From: Cercophora sp. LCS_1
Taxonomy: Eukaryota; Ascomycota; Sordariomycetes; Sordariales; Lasiosphaeriaceae
Direction: 5' to 3'
Length of the DNA stretch: 64,000 nt
Assembly: GCA_036250225.1 (NCBI GenBank)
Contig: JAPZLL010000017.1
Span: 248,001 to 312,000, forward strand
Of the stretch, positions 35,532 through 46,295 are shown piece after piece (position 1 is the first letter of the stretch; the number at the start of each line of letters is the position of its first letter). The notes beneath the pieces were generated by a model. It worked only from the letters and a program-made list of their open reading frames with translations, was not told where the DNA came from and searched no databases. Position numbers and translations under genes: made by a program.

Positions 35532-37118
35532 ATGGCTCCCCAAGTACTCCAAAACATGGACATCTTCTCAACCAAGCTGTCTGTCATTGCCTGGGTTATC
35601 GCCACCCTCATCCTCGTCAAGCTCGCCGGCAACTTGGCACGACGACGGTCCAAACAAGGCGCGACAGTCGAGCGCGTTTCGGAACCGCCCAGTATTGGCA
35701 TCAACTACTTTCGGTACTTCCGCCGCAATGTGTCAGGACAAGAGAAGAAGAAGAAGAAGAAGAAGAAGAACGAGAAGACAAAGGTCGGCCAGTTGGACGC
35801 TCTAACAGCCATGATGAACCGCTCCGGTTGGGATACTTTCCAGTGGCGGTTCCTTGGCTCTCGTACCGTCATGACGCGCGATCCCCTCAACCTCCAGACG
35901 CTACACGCCACGCGTTTCCGCGACTTCGGCATGGGCGACAACCGCAAGAACAACTTCCGTCTAGCCCTGGGGCGGGGCATCTTCGCGGCCGACGGAGACG
36001 AGTGGCGCCATGCTCGCGGTCTGATGCGCCCGTACTTCCTGTCCGAACACGTCAAGCACCCGAACCTCGAGCCCCATGTGCAGAAGCTCTTGAGAAGCAT
36101 CGGCACAGGCCTAGACGGGTGGACACCAGAGCCCGTCGACCTGCAGCAGCTGTTTTACACCTTCGCTCTCGAGGTCAGCTGCGACATCTTCTTTGGTCTT
36201 TCCCCCGGCCAAAACCAAGAACATGACAAAGACGCGGCCTCCTCCTTCTCCGCCTTCTCCGACGCTTTTGACACGGTTCAGGAATATCTCAGTGTTCGCA
36301 CCAAGCTCGGCTGGGCATACTTCCTGTACGACGGGCTCAGGTTCCGCCGTGCCATCGCCCAAGTCAACCACTTCATCGACAATGTCGTGCAGCGCGCCGC
36401 CATTTCCATGTCCGGCACGCCCTTCCCCGCGCCACCCAGCTTCCTCGACCAACTCCTCGCCTCCGTGCCGGACCGCAACCCGCGCCTCGTCCGATCACAG
36501 CTCCTCCACCTCCTCATCGCGTCCCGCGACACCGTCGCTGTGACGCTCGCATGGACGTTCCACCATCTCTCCCGCCATCCACAAGAGTACACATCCTTGC
36601 GTGCTAGTATCCTCTCCTTCGCCAATGAACAATGCATCGAAGCCACCACATCTGAGCAGCACATCCGCCACGTCCTCCTCGAGTCGTTCCGTCTACACCC
36701 CGCCATCCCGGTCAACACACGCACCGCTATCCGCGATACCTGCCTCCCGCGCGGCGGCGGCGTCTCTGGTGAGGACCCGGTGTTCCTTCGTGCTGGCGAC
36801 GAGGTGCTATATAGCGTGTACGCGTTGCACAGGGACCCCAAGGTATGGGGCGCTGATGCGGAGGTGTTTCGTCCGGGGCGGTGGGAGGGCCGGAAGAAGG
36901 GGGGTTGGGAGTTTTTGGCGTTTAATGGTGGGCCGAGGGTTTGTTTGGGGCAGCGGCTGGCGATGGTCGAGATGGAGGAGGTGTTGAAGGGGGTGATTAG
37001 GAGGTTTGAGAGTGTAAAGCCTGTCGCCGAAGGGGAGGGCGGGGCGAGAGTAACGTTGACCATGTCGAGGGTGGGTGGTTGTAAGGTTTTGTTGAGAGAG
37101 GGGCCGTCGAGGAGGTGA
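35532..37118 (+). CDS. Cytochrome P450, CYP52-like
   Basis: ER-anchored heme monooxygenase, single exon, 528 residues from the ATG at 35532 (in-frame ATGs at 35502 and 35556 are alternatives). An N-terminal anchor (LSVIAWVIATLILVKLAG) precedes the catalytic domain. C-helix WRHARGLMRPYF, K-helix ESFRLHP (ExxR) and the heme-binding FNGGPRVCLGQ (FxxGxRxCxG) are intact. The I-helix reads IASRDTVAVTLAW where CYP52 members usually have AGRDTT: the Gly is Ser and the second Thr is Val, while the Asp-Thr pair remains. A run of eight Lys (35745-35768), coded by (AAG)8, is inserted between the membrane anchor and the catalytic core. CYP52 enzymes hydroxylate fatty acids or alkanes; here the substrate is unknown. 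Confidence 0.88.
   Translation: MAPQVLQNMDIFSTKLSVIAWVIATLILVKLAGNLARRRSKQGATVERVSEPPSIGINYFRYFRRNVSGQEKKKKKKKKNEKTKVGQLDALTAMMNRSGWDTFQWRFLGSRTVMTRDPLNLQTLHATRFRDFGMGDNRKNNFRLALGRGIFAADGDEWRHARGLMRPYFLSEHVKHPNLEPHVQKLLRSIGTGLDGWTPEPVDLQQLFYTFALEVSCDIFFGLSPGQNQEHDKDAASSFSAFSDAFDTVQEYLSVRTKLGWAYFLYDGLRFRRAIAQVNHFIDNVVQRAAISMSGTPFPAPPSFLDQLLASVPDRNPRLVRSQLLHLLIASRDTVAVTLAWTFHHLSRHPQEYTSLRASILSFANEQCIEATTSEQHIRHVLLESFRLHPAIPVNTRTAIRDTCLPRGGGVSGEDPVFLRAGDEVLYSVYALHRDPKVWGADAEVFRPGRWEGRKKGGWEFLAFNGGPRVCLGQRLAMVEMEEVLKGVIRRFESVKPVAEGEGGARVTLTMSRVGGCKVLLREGPSRR
35745..35768. repeat. (AAG)8 microsatellite inside the P450 gene
   Basis: Eight perfect in-frame AAG codons encode consecutive Lys in the linker that follows the membrane anchor. 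Confidence 0.9.
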
Positions 37119-37580
37119 CCTAGGGAGAGATAGATTGGCATATAGAAAATGGTCGTGGCAGCCAGGCCAAAGAAAAAAACGCAGACATCGATGCCACACC
37201 CAGCACCAGAAAACAACAAACCCGAGGTAGCCCAGTATTGAGCCACCAGCGATGGCGACTCACTACCATCGACTACCGCTGCGTCTAGGTGCGGTTCATC
37301 ACTCCAGGTTCCATCGGGTGCGGTTTCGGGGGGCGCGGTCCCGGAGGATGCAAAATCTCCTTCACCTCCTTGGGAACCACGGGAAAGCGGCCGCAAGATG
37401 AGTCTTTTTACCCCGTACACGGACCGCGCATCGCGATGGAGTTGCAACGGACACGCCATGGGGCAGTCTAGTGGAGAAAGGGCGACTTCACCTTGGAAAG
37501 CCATGGGTCAGGAGCTTCCCCAGCTCGCCCAGGCGGCGGCCGGGGTTGTTCGCACCTCTTCGCACCAAGTACCACCAACC
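37119..37580. other. Intergenic region
   Basis: 3' flank of the P450 and upstream sequence of the NACHT-like relic. The ORF opening at 37398 runs into the relic but has no domain before about 37581. Confidence 0.45.
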
Positions 37581-38832
37581 ATGCCCTCTCAACCACCCAA
37601 GGTATCCATGAGTCATTGCAACTACGGCGACAACACATCCCTTCATCAAGGTGACGTCCATATTGAAGGGGGACTACACTTTCATGAGGGCGCGTCGTCA
37701 GTCTCTCTACCCGAGTCAGCAGCGTTAGGCCCCCGGATTACTGCCCCCTATTCTAATACCTTATTAAATCTAGCCCCGGACCCGAGTGGCTGGAAACGTA
37801 GACACCGCGACGACTTCCTGGAATACGCAGCCCGGACGTCCCTGAATGGGCGGTTTACGAAGCCGACAAACTACTGCAAGAAAGCTTCAAGCGGGTGATC
37901 AATAACCAGGCTGTTCAATTCTGTCAGCGGAGCGGGGGCTGCTTTTGGTGGTGGACGAAACCAACAAGGCACACCGGTGGGCCTTGCTTTCCATTGTCGA
38001 CAAACTTCGGCGAACCCACGCTTCCGTCGTTGACAGATCTTCTGTATCATTCGTATTTTGCGACGAGAATTCTGACGGCGATACGATATTTCGAACCCTG
38101 TTCCGCATGCTGCTATTCAATAGACCCGATCTGACACACCGGCTCCACGAGATGCAAGAGTTGAAGCAACACGACAGGCTCAATCTTGCCGAATGTTCCC
38201 TTGAGGAGTCCCTGGAGGAATTCTGCACTTTGATGGGGGGCTTTACGGGAACTACGGTCTATTCCGCAGTGGGTGGAGTGGATCATGCCTGCTGGGGCAT
38301 GATGCAGCCCATATTCGCCTTCACTGCCCGACTCATTCCACAAGTACGGTGGATCATCTCCTCGCGTCACAAGATTGAATCACCGCCTACTTTGAAACAC
38401 AGGGCAGAGACTTGGGCGGTGACTTTCCAGGATGCCATCGAAGGACTCCTGCTTGACCAAGTCGCAGAAGCCATGCGCGATGCTGTCACGAATGAGGACA
38501 TGGAAATTTCGCATGACACTTCAGCGTCGGATACCAGCATCCATGAGTCGGCTTCAGAACACTGGCTTCCTTACACCTTGGAGGTACGCGAATGGTTGTC
38601 GTGAAATTCACGTGCAGTGGTCCTCCAGTTCCAGCAGACACCGGAGGACGCCCCAGATACCGTGTCCTCCATCACAGGCAACATTGTTGGGCTAGAACAA
38701 CTGGTGGTGACTCAAGTTGGTGCCTGGGCCCGTATAACAAGGATTGATGCGGAAGATCACATGCGTCTTAGACAGAAGGAAGCTGGCATCACAGACCTGT
38801 GGGGCCTTGGGGCAGACGAATATGACAGCTAA
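37581..38832 (+). pseudogene. Decayed NACHT/NLR-type STAND receptor relic
   Basis: Three ORFs in different frames (37398-37898, 37945-38604, 38617-38832) together resemble parts of fungal NLR proteins. The first contains CNYGDNTSLHQGDVHIEGG, similar in style to the linker that precedes NACHT domains. The second contains VSFVFCDENSDGDTIFRTLF (compare FFFCQ...RINNATAVLRGL) and later RLIPQVRWIISSRH (compare VKWIVSSR), with VYSAVGGVDHAC where a Walker B (hhhhDxxDEC) is expected. No Walker A (GxxxxGKT) was found. The frames are interrupted by stops and shifts that standard introns do not bridge. I read it as a non-functional NLR fragment; homology is inferred from motif order only. Confidence 0.45.
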
Positions 38833-39680
38833 GACGACCCCAAGTCGCCTAACAATGCTTGGCCTCGGTGGTTTTACTACCTATAAAAGGTACAACGCAA
38901 CCTACTCTTCTCTTCGTTCGCAAGATAGACCACCAGGCCCCGTTGGATAATGTTACGTTGCCGCAGGTCTCCTCTCGTGCTATTTTCATCTGCTGGGTGG
39001 GTGAACGTGGAAGAGTACCTTAACGCGCATGCTTCCTTGAGCGATGCAATAACATGCCAAGAACAGCATGACATGACGGACGAATTTCTGGCCGTCACAT
39101 CTTTGGCGCGTATTGGCATGTACTCAAGCGGCTCACGGTTGCGTCCCCTGACCGGGCAGCATCATCATCTGGACCGCTCCGACGCAAGAACTCCCAATAT
39201 TCCTTTCCGCGACCGCCCAGATGGCCACACATGTCAAGCTCGATCTGTGTTCTGTAACGTGACGAAGCTCTCGGACCTCGTGCCTTTTTCACCCAGGCGT
39301 GCGGCCGCCCTGCGTCGAGACGCCCAATCAGAGTCAACCTGCGTTGATGTAACCGTCTCGTTCGCTTACCACCTTCCTTTCTCATACCTCGCCAGCGCTA
39401 TTTTTCACAACAGACACAGACTCGACCAATTGCTGCACCCACTGCCACTTCAGCTTTGATGTTGCAATTGCGCCCTTGGTGCAGCTCAAGACATGGCTTA
39501 CGATCTCATGAGTTGCAATCGGACGGTTAATTCGACCGCCTCGTCAGTTCAGTCTCATCATGAAGCCTTGATAAAAAAAGATAAATTCTGGTTCCATCTT
39601 GGTTTTTTCCGCTGTCAGTCCATCATCTCATCAAGCCTTTATTTGAGACAACAACAACAAAAGACCAGCCAACCTTCAAA
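38833..39680. other. Intergenic region upstream of the SH3b-like secreted protein
   Basis: One ORF (38950-39459) has no domain and is not accepted; it may be further NLR-relic decay. The last 120 bases are A/T-rich and serve as the promoter of the gene at 39681. Confidence 0.45.
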
Positions 39681-40207
39681 ATGCAGCTCACCAAGATCAT
39701 CGTCAGCTCCCTCCTCTACCTCGGCGTCCTCGCCGCTCCCAGCCCTGCTGTCGTGGTCGACGAGACTATCGTCGCTGCCGACGCCGTCGAGGCCTTGGGC
39801 TTCAGCAAGAAGCGGGACGATCCCAACAAGCTCTTTGCCCGCGACCGAGTCTGTCGCATCAACGGCAGCGGTCGTGTCAACTGCCGCACTTGCCCCAGGC
39901 TCAGCTGTGGTGCGCCCTATTATGTCCAGGGCGGCAGCTCCTGTCAGTCTTCTCCTCTAACTTCTCCACGCTGAGCTTGGCTGATGTGATTGTCCCAAGA
40001 CAACTTTGACTGTGCCGCCAATGGTGAATGCGTCACCATCAACGGTGTCACCAACTGCATCTGGGACAAGTTGGTCAACGAGGGCTGCTACGTCAGCGCC
40101 TATTACACCGACTCGGGTTGCACCGTTGGTATGTAATCACTGCACCTTCCGGTTGCTGCTGGACTAGCTAACTGATTATTTACCTAGGCAACCTCGGATA
40201 TTGCTAG
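39681..40207 (+). CDS. Small secreted cysteine-rich protein, SH3b-like
   Basis: Exons 39681-39942, 40000-40128 and 40188-40207 (introns 57 and 59 nt) encode 136 residues. A signal peptide (MQLTKIIVSSLLYLGVLA) is followed by a short pro-segment ending in a dibasic KKR site, the kind cut by Kex2. The mature part has ten Cys, enough for five disulfides, and the pattern VNCRTCPRLSCGAPYYVQGG...NCIWDKLVNEGCYVSAYYT resembles the bacterial-SH3-like (SH3b) fold used in fungal secreted proteins. The final 20-nt exon adds NLGYC. It is a candidate effector or cell-wall/antimicrobial-associated protein; no enzyme motif is visible. Confidence 0.8.
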
Positions 40208-41603
40208 ATAACGCGACGCTGGCTACGGAGGTGAGTGCGCAGAAACGGGTGGGTTTGGGGTTTTGAGGGCAATTAGGAACTCGTAGCATTCGTTTGATTC
40301 AGCCCTAGGTGTCTAGATGCGCTCGCTGTGAATGAGGTCCTGTGTCCTAGGGGAACCTGTGTCTACCTAACCCCTGGCTGAATCAATCACAAATATGGAA
40401 GAAAATCAAGTTCGTTCTAGTTGTTACTTTCAAGTCGAACGGGGATATTCTTTCCTTCGTTTCGGGCCATGTTCCAAAAATCCGCTTTCCCTAGCACAGA
40501 GCCAGCGTCCACATCTCACTTGATCCGTATCTTCGTGCTTGCAAGTTTTTGGCAAGCAAGCAACACCGGTACTACAGATGCGTATGCGTCATTCCGCTCT
40601 CCCGGGCCAGCATCCACAAAGCAACTTACGAGGCTCTCCTGGGATTGTGACTTGACAAATTGCGTTTTGTGCGTTGTCTTGTTGGCCAAGTGCGCACATG
40701 TGATGAGTCCAGCCCAGCTGATCAGTGAGCTGGCTACGAGGAGGACATAGATGACAGTCCTCTCTGTGACAATGCGCTGAGCGGTTTCAAGCTGCTGGTA
40801 GCACACAAGCCACCCCCGACACCCCCGATCCAGCTGGCCCGAGCAAACAAGGATATTAGCGCAACTCCCAGTACTCGTGGCGATCGCAACGCGAAGGAGC
40901 CTATGGTTACTGGTGGAGCCGGCCCAGACGATACATCTGCATCACCAGCAGCAGTCCCGCGACTTAGAATGTTCTCCGGCACCATTATCTGCCCCACCCA
41001 GGACTCTGCGCGCCGAGCAGGACCAGCCAGCTCCAGCATCCGGCCGCTCGCTCCAGTGTGTGGGAATCTCTTGTCGGCAGGGACTAGGGTGCCTGGTGCA
41101 TCGAGTGCGCCGTGATGTCCTTTCCTTTTTGCTGATTTTCCTGATTCGCCCATTACGGTTTGGATTTGGCCGCCTGACCAGCAGGCCACACGACCTCTAG
41201 CGTGGCATGGTGGCCTCCGCAGCCCGTATACTGCAAAACATGTTCATCAGTCCATCTCCCTACATCCCGCCAGTTGCAGGCATATCGTTGGAGACGCTGG
41301 TCTGTGGTAGTCATTGTTTTCTTTAATGGGAGGTAGGTACACGATTGTGCAGTAAAGCTGATGCTGTTGCCTTCAACATGCTTAGAGATTAGGATTAGAT
41401 GAGAACATGTAAAGTTTATCTTCTAGCTGAACCGGGGGTTGGGGGGTTTCAAAACCATTCAGTCGCACCTTTGACAAACAGAGCAGCAGTTATGGTGGGT
41501 ACCCAGAAAGCGCGACAATAACCGGACACTGACCGTAATAGCAACCCTCGGCTTCGAGACTCGCAGTCTCCAGTCGCAGAGCACGAGGCGGTAAGACGCG
41601 CAA
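40208..41603. other. Intergenic region, possible membrane-protein fragment
   Basis: A minus ORF at 40516-40806 has one strong hydrophobic helix (VIYVLLVASSLISWAGLITCA) but no good gene context; it may be the remnant of a membrane protein. Otherwise nothing is recognised. The right end is the 3' flank of noxA. Confidence 0.4.
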
Positions 41604-43616
41604 TTAGAAATGTTCCTTCCAGAAGCGAAACCGAACTTCGCGAACGGTTGCCGACTTAGCCGCAGCTTTGACATCATGGGCTACGAAGCAGCCGTAAGTT
41701 TCCTGGCAAAGAATCGGAAACGCAAAGGGAGGGAACCTACCTGCAGCTGAGGGGCCGCAAAAGTAAACACCAACCGTAGTTGCCAGTCCAGCCTCGAGAC
41801 CTTCAACGTAGGTTCCGCTCATGATGCCGTCGCGTATGGCTGCGAAGATCCGGTTGAAATTGGGACGACCGAAATTCGTGGCCGACTTGAGCTTTGTTAG
41901 GGGATCAGCCTCGGCGCCCACGCTGTTCAGGACGATATTCTGAGAGGTATTTATATCGAGCTTCTGGGTTAGGTAAGTGCTGATTTTCAGAAACTCGGCG
42001 CCGCCGGCGGGCTGCTGCTCGAGCGAGGAAAGCAGGGTCTGGAACCACTCAAACGAGGTAGTATCCTTGCAAACCCAGATGAACTCGACCCGGCGCAGGC
42101 GAGTTGGTGAGTTCGGCGCTGTCGCTTCTCGGAGATGCCAGATATTCTTGAGGATGGAGGCCCACGGCGTCACACCAATGCCAGTGCCGATGAGGACAGC
42201 AATTTCGTTTTCGAAGACATCCTCGGCTGGCGCGCCGTAAGGGCCATCAATGCGCAGGCTCGGCATTACCTGGCCATTCTGAAGAGCAACTTCATATATG
42301 CCCATAGGATCAATACCTTCCATGTCGTAGAGCTTAGCTTGCGCGGCGCCAGCGCCGACGGCATCGCCGAGATCCTTGGTAAAATCGCCAACCTGCCGTA
42401 TGTGGACCGATACGTAGGGATCGTAAGGGCAAGAGGTGATGGTAAAGGGGTGCCACTGGTATTTCGAAATCGAAGGCACCTGCAGGAAAAGCCACTGGCC
42501 TGCCTTGTACTTGAAGGACGGCTTGCTGAACTGGATTTCCACCACATCTGTCAAACTGGTTAGCCCGCCCATCCATCATGATCTAACGCCGAAGGGTTTT
42601 GGGAACAAGTATTCTGCCAGGATGGGTGGGTGGGGTGTGAATGCAGCCAGAGGTTTGGACAAAGGTCGGTGACAAAACGGTGACAAACACCAAAGCCTGA
42701 GCCACTTCGATGTTACCCCCCGCACGTGGTGGGACTTACTGTACGGATGACGGATCACACGAGTGATTCTCGTTTCGCGGATAGCGCGTATCTCGCGGTA
42801 AAGGCGTTCCAGGAGGTAGAAACCGCCGGTCCAAAGCTCCCACCGCCAGCCCAAGTAACCAACGCAAAACTTCCAGTATTTCTCTCCATCAAAGGGGCCA
42901 TACGCCTCCGGGGTAGATCGCACGAAGCAGCCAACGGTGTGGGTATATAACGCAAGAAAAAAAGGAATAAATAGGTGGTGCGTGTACCAGAAGGTCTCGA
43001 AAGACTGCTGCCTGATCCGGTGATGCGCAGACGTATACATTAGAAGCATACATAGCAGCATTACGTGGCCCGTGATTCCGCCAGCCTGAGCGTAGTGGAT
43101 CTGAACAGAGGTGACGGGGCGGATTTGCGTCTTCTCAACGTTGTAGAAGCTAAGTACGGTTTACCGTCAGCCAGCCAGTTTTCTTGCTGCAGCCCCGGCT
43201 TTCGACGGGGGCCCCCGTTCCCATCGGAACGGCCAGCTATCGTCCTCGGTTGGAACTCACTTTACATAGTGCGCTGCAGTATGAATGACGGTAAACAGAA
43301 GGGTAGCGTAGGCGAGCTGCCGATGCATCCATATGTTCTCATCAAACGGAATCATGCGAACCTTGGGCCGGACAAACCGCATGATAGTCCTGCATACTGG
43401 CAGCAAGATGAGCATCCCGTCCACGCTCAGAACCAAACCCGCGCCTCGAGAGATCCAAACGGAATGCCCTAGCGTGTTGAGGCCCGCGAGACTGGGATCG
43501 CTCGCCTGCTTCCACCACCCATAGGCGAAGATGGCCCAATGAGACGACCAGAACAGGGTATGGAAAACTATCTTTGAAGGCGTGAATTGCTTGATGATAA
43601 GAGCGAGTAGCGACAT
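41604..43616 (-). CDS. noxA: NoxA-type NADPH oxidase (superoxide-generating)
   Basis: Membrane flavocytochrome that moves electrons from NADPH through FAD and two hemes to O2; in ascomycetes NoxA is needed for sexual fruiting and hyphal fusion. Exons 43616-43261, 43149-42740, 42547-41741 and 41680-41604 (introns 111, 192 and 60 nt, plus the phase-consistent junctions) encode 549 residues, the usual NoxA length. The last intron is in frame, so it would be easy to miss. N-terminal ferric-reductase-like membrane domain with heme-ligand His in HRQLAY, IHTAAHYV and THHLFIPFF; FAD site HPFTITS; NADPH site LIGTGIGVTPWASILKN; CKDTTSFEWF; CGPSAA; and the characteristic C-terminus RFWKEHF. There is no N-terminal EF-hand, which excludes NoxC. 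NoxA over NoxB is inferred from overall similarity and length. Confidence 0.92.
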
Positions 43617-44965
43617 CTCGGCGGCCGAGCCCGCACCACGGCGGCAGCGAAGAAGGTCAGCACGAAAGTCGAGGATGGAGAACCCGGAGCAATGAGTGAT
43701 CCGAACCAGCGACGGAAAGGGAGAAAGGCGACAATGAGGAGCGGAGCTGAAGGGATTGGTCCATGGAGGGCCTGGGGGCGATTTCTGTGTTAAAGATCAA
43801 AGAGAGAGAGGGAGAGAAGGAGAGAGGGAAAGAGAGAGAGAAGCGACAGATGAGCCAGGCAACACTGGGTAGTGTAAAGGGGTAGGGAGGGGCTAGATGT
43901 ATCAGGTACTCATCTGGCTGCAGTGGGCACGGCTCTACCGCACTCCGTCGGCGTCAAAGCGAGAGGCGTGGATGTCAGGAGGCCTTGAAACTCGTTGAAC
44001 TCTTCTCAACACTGCACCAGGCTCCTGTTTGGCGCCGACGGATGGCCCACGGCGACGTCTGGATACAACGGTGCTCGCGGCTCAAGGTGGCGCGGCTGGA
44101 GGCTGTGGTGCTTGAGGCTGGGGGGGGGGGAGCGAGGATGGATGGATGCTATATGCCCGTTGGGAGGATGGCTGAAGATCAGACGCTGGGGATGGTTTCG
44201 CGACTGGCAGACATGTGTCAGGTTTTTCCCGTAAGAACGCTTCTCTTGGCGGCTCGAGTCGACGAGACTACGGCCGTGTCGCAACATAAGGTATTGTACC
44301 TTGTACTTTGGGCATTTTAACCAGGGCTCGCGAGAGTGGGAGATGGGAGATGGGAGCAGGAGGAAGGCGATAAATAATAAGAAGGGCAGAGGAGAGCAAA
44401 ACAAACTGCGCCATAATTAGCAATTGCGCGGGAGCAATATCCCTACGACCATACTTTCGAGTGAAGATTCTGCAGTGACTTTGGTGGCTCGGCTTTAGGC
44501 AGGTACGAGCCAGTGCTGCCGATGTGCAGTTGGCGTCGCGCTGCAGCGCGCTCCATGGCGTCGCCAAAACGCACCCACGAACTTTTTCCATCAGGCCTCA
44601 TGATGCACCCGTCCTGCTACCTGCCTTGAAAAAAAAAACAATCTATCGTCGCCCTTCAAAGGAAAAAAAGGGGGGATTGCCTAATTGCCTGGCCTCTCGC
44701 TGACTCGTCGCCCCCTTCGCCTGTGCAACGAATGCCGAATTAAACCCGCGGCGAGATTCGACATCACGCCACTCTGAAACTTTGCCAGGCCCAGACGCCG
44801 TAATCGCCCGAGTTGAGTGCTGTCGGGGTCATGTCACTATTCCCAAAAGACCGGATTAGGCCAGCGGGCCGTCAGCCTACATAAAGCAGGCGGTTTGCTC
44901 CATACAGGCTCGCCACAAGGTGGGTCCGCAGTGGTGGGGGTCGCGGCACGCGAGCCGACCAAATT
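43617..44965. other. Intergenic region with GA-rich tract
   Basis: Promoter of the minus-strand noxA, including a purine-rich (GAGA) stretch at about 43796-43850. Short ORFs have no domain. The right end is the 3' flank of the carbonic anhydrase. Confidence 0.45.
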
Positions 44966-45536
44966 TCATTGCTCCGACTCCAACTCAAGTCTGACTACCT
45001 TGTTCCTGCTGCGGTCATACACCAGCCCGTGAATTTTCAGGCCTCTGCTGGCCATGGCGCTGGCCACCTCGGGGACGTTTGCCAGGGTCTTCACTTGCGC
45101 GAGCACGTTCAACTCCACGAAACGTCTATCCCTCTCATCCTGCGCCAAACCTTTGAGTTGTCCCGCGCATTCGGAACGCAGGGCATTGAGTATGCTTTCC
45201 GGTATCAGCGACCTCTGCGAATTTTACCGGACGACTGATGACATACCTCCGCCATGGATCACCCAGGCCAACGTTTGACGATGCCTTGACAAGCCCGCAG
45301 TCGTAGTGCCCGCAGACGACGACGTGAGTCGCCTTGAGCATGTCGAGCGCATACTGAGCTGTGCTCATGCACGTGGGGCCGTCGTCGAGGAATATGTTGC
45401 CAATGTTCCTGAGAACGATGGTATCGTCGGCCCCGAGGTTGAGGGCGGCAATCTCGTCAAAACCGCTGTCCGAGCAGCCGATCCACAGCACCTGCGGCTT
45501 CGATTCTCCGAGATCGAGGAGCGTCATCTTGTGCAC
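44966..45536 (-). CDS. Beta-carbonic anhydrase-like protein, N-terminally short, altered motif
   Basis: Beta-class carbonic anhydrases interconvert CO2 and bicarbonate with a zinc held by Cys, His and Cys. Exons 45536-45247 and 45194-44966 (52-nt intron, GTATGT...GGAAAG with GCTGAT branch site) encode 172 residues from the ATG at 45536. LWIGCSDSGFDEIAA contains the first zinc Cys, and HVVVCGHYDCG contains the zinc His and second Cys. The canonical Asp-Arg dyad CxDxR reads CSDSG here: Asp is kept, Arg is replaced by Gly. The C-terminal FVELNVLAQVKTLANV is typical. Plant-type members have some 40 more N-terminal residues; none were found in the upstream 350 bases, although a remote exon cannot be excluded. 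It may be catalytically weak or pseudogenising. Confidence 0.72.
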
Positions 45537-46052
45537 TGGTGACGATGAGGAAAGAAAGCCGATGGAGTAGTTGCTTGTGTCCGGTGGGGAAGGCCCGAGT
45601 CAGGTAGCCCAGGAGGTGACAAAGGTTGAGGATTGCTGGTGACTTTGGAAACCTCTTTAAGAGGTCGAATCGAAGCCAAGGCACCCACGACCCTCTCTGC
45701 GACGGTTCGCCTATTTTGTGGAAACCTGCATGTGCGCATGCCAGGCTGTCCCCTCCGCCACCGCCCCGTCACTCGACCTTCCGATTCCCGCCGAAGATCC
45801 ATGTGCTGGAGCTCCGGAGGGGGGACCATGGACAACCCCCCCAGAATACCCCATGTACCGATGTTTTCTCCTTGCATCTCTCCTCCCTTGTTCCCATCCT
45901 AATAACTACTTCCCTCGACTTCTTCTTTTTTTTTTCCTTGGCTTCTTCGCGAAGACATGAAGTGAGCAAATTCTGCTGCACCAACAACACCTCACACACC
46001 CACCTCCAGAGTTGCCTTCGCTGCGACCCGCGGGTTGCGTCATTGCCCCAAG
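45537..46052. other. Intergenic region (divergent promoters)
   Basis: Between the minus-strand carbonic anhydrase and the plus-strand small membrane ORF. CT-rich with a T-run near 45925. It was searched for an upstream carbonic anhydrase exon and none was convincing. Confidence 0.45.
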
Positions 46053-46292
46053 ATGTTTATCACCCGGGCAATTTCTCTTACCAACTTCGTCGTTGCCACC
46101 TCGGCGTTAGGGTTCCAGGTGTGCGTCCTGTACCCATGGCACAAACAGCTCGACCATGATTTCGAGGCGCTGAAGAAGGAACACCTGCGGGTCCTGGATA
46201 CCATCAAGAGCACCAGTACCCGTGAAGGCGATGCGAAGCCCAAGGGACGGCTTCAAGGGATGCTCAGCGGTCTTGGTGGATGGAGACTGTGA
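46053..46292 (+). CDS. Small membrane/coiled-coil protein (79 aa)
   Basis: ORF from the ATG at 46053 (AAGATGTTT; an upstream in-frame ATG at 46035 is weaker). It encodes a membrane helix (ISLTNFVVATSALGFQVCVLYPW) followed by a charged coiled coil (HKQLDHDFEALKKEHLRVLD) and a Gly-rich end. Small mitochondrial membrane proteins look like this, but I do not recognise a named family. Its stop codon TGA lies inside the sequence CTGTGAGCAA, a near-perfect splice donor (GTGAGC). An acceptor 60 nt downstream would join it in frame to the phosphate carrier. It could therefore be a separate gene, or the first exon of the carrier. Confidence 0.6.
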   Translation: MFITRAISLTNFVVATSALGFQVCVLYPWHKQLDHDFEALKKEHLRVLDTIKSTSTREGDAKPKGRLQGMLSGLGGWRL

Positions 46293-46295
46293 GCA

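Noticed and set aside
31248..37118. Full secondary-metabolite biosynthetic gene cluster
   Set aside because: No backbone synthase is in the window; only tailoring-type genes are present.
45213..45246. 34-nt intron in the carbonic anhydrase gene
   Set aside because: Too short; a 52-nt intron ending at GGAAAG with a GCTGAT branch site restores the frame better.
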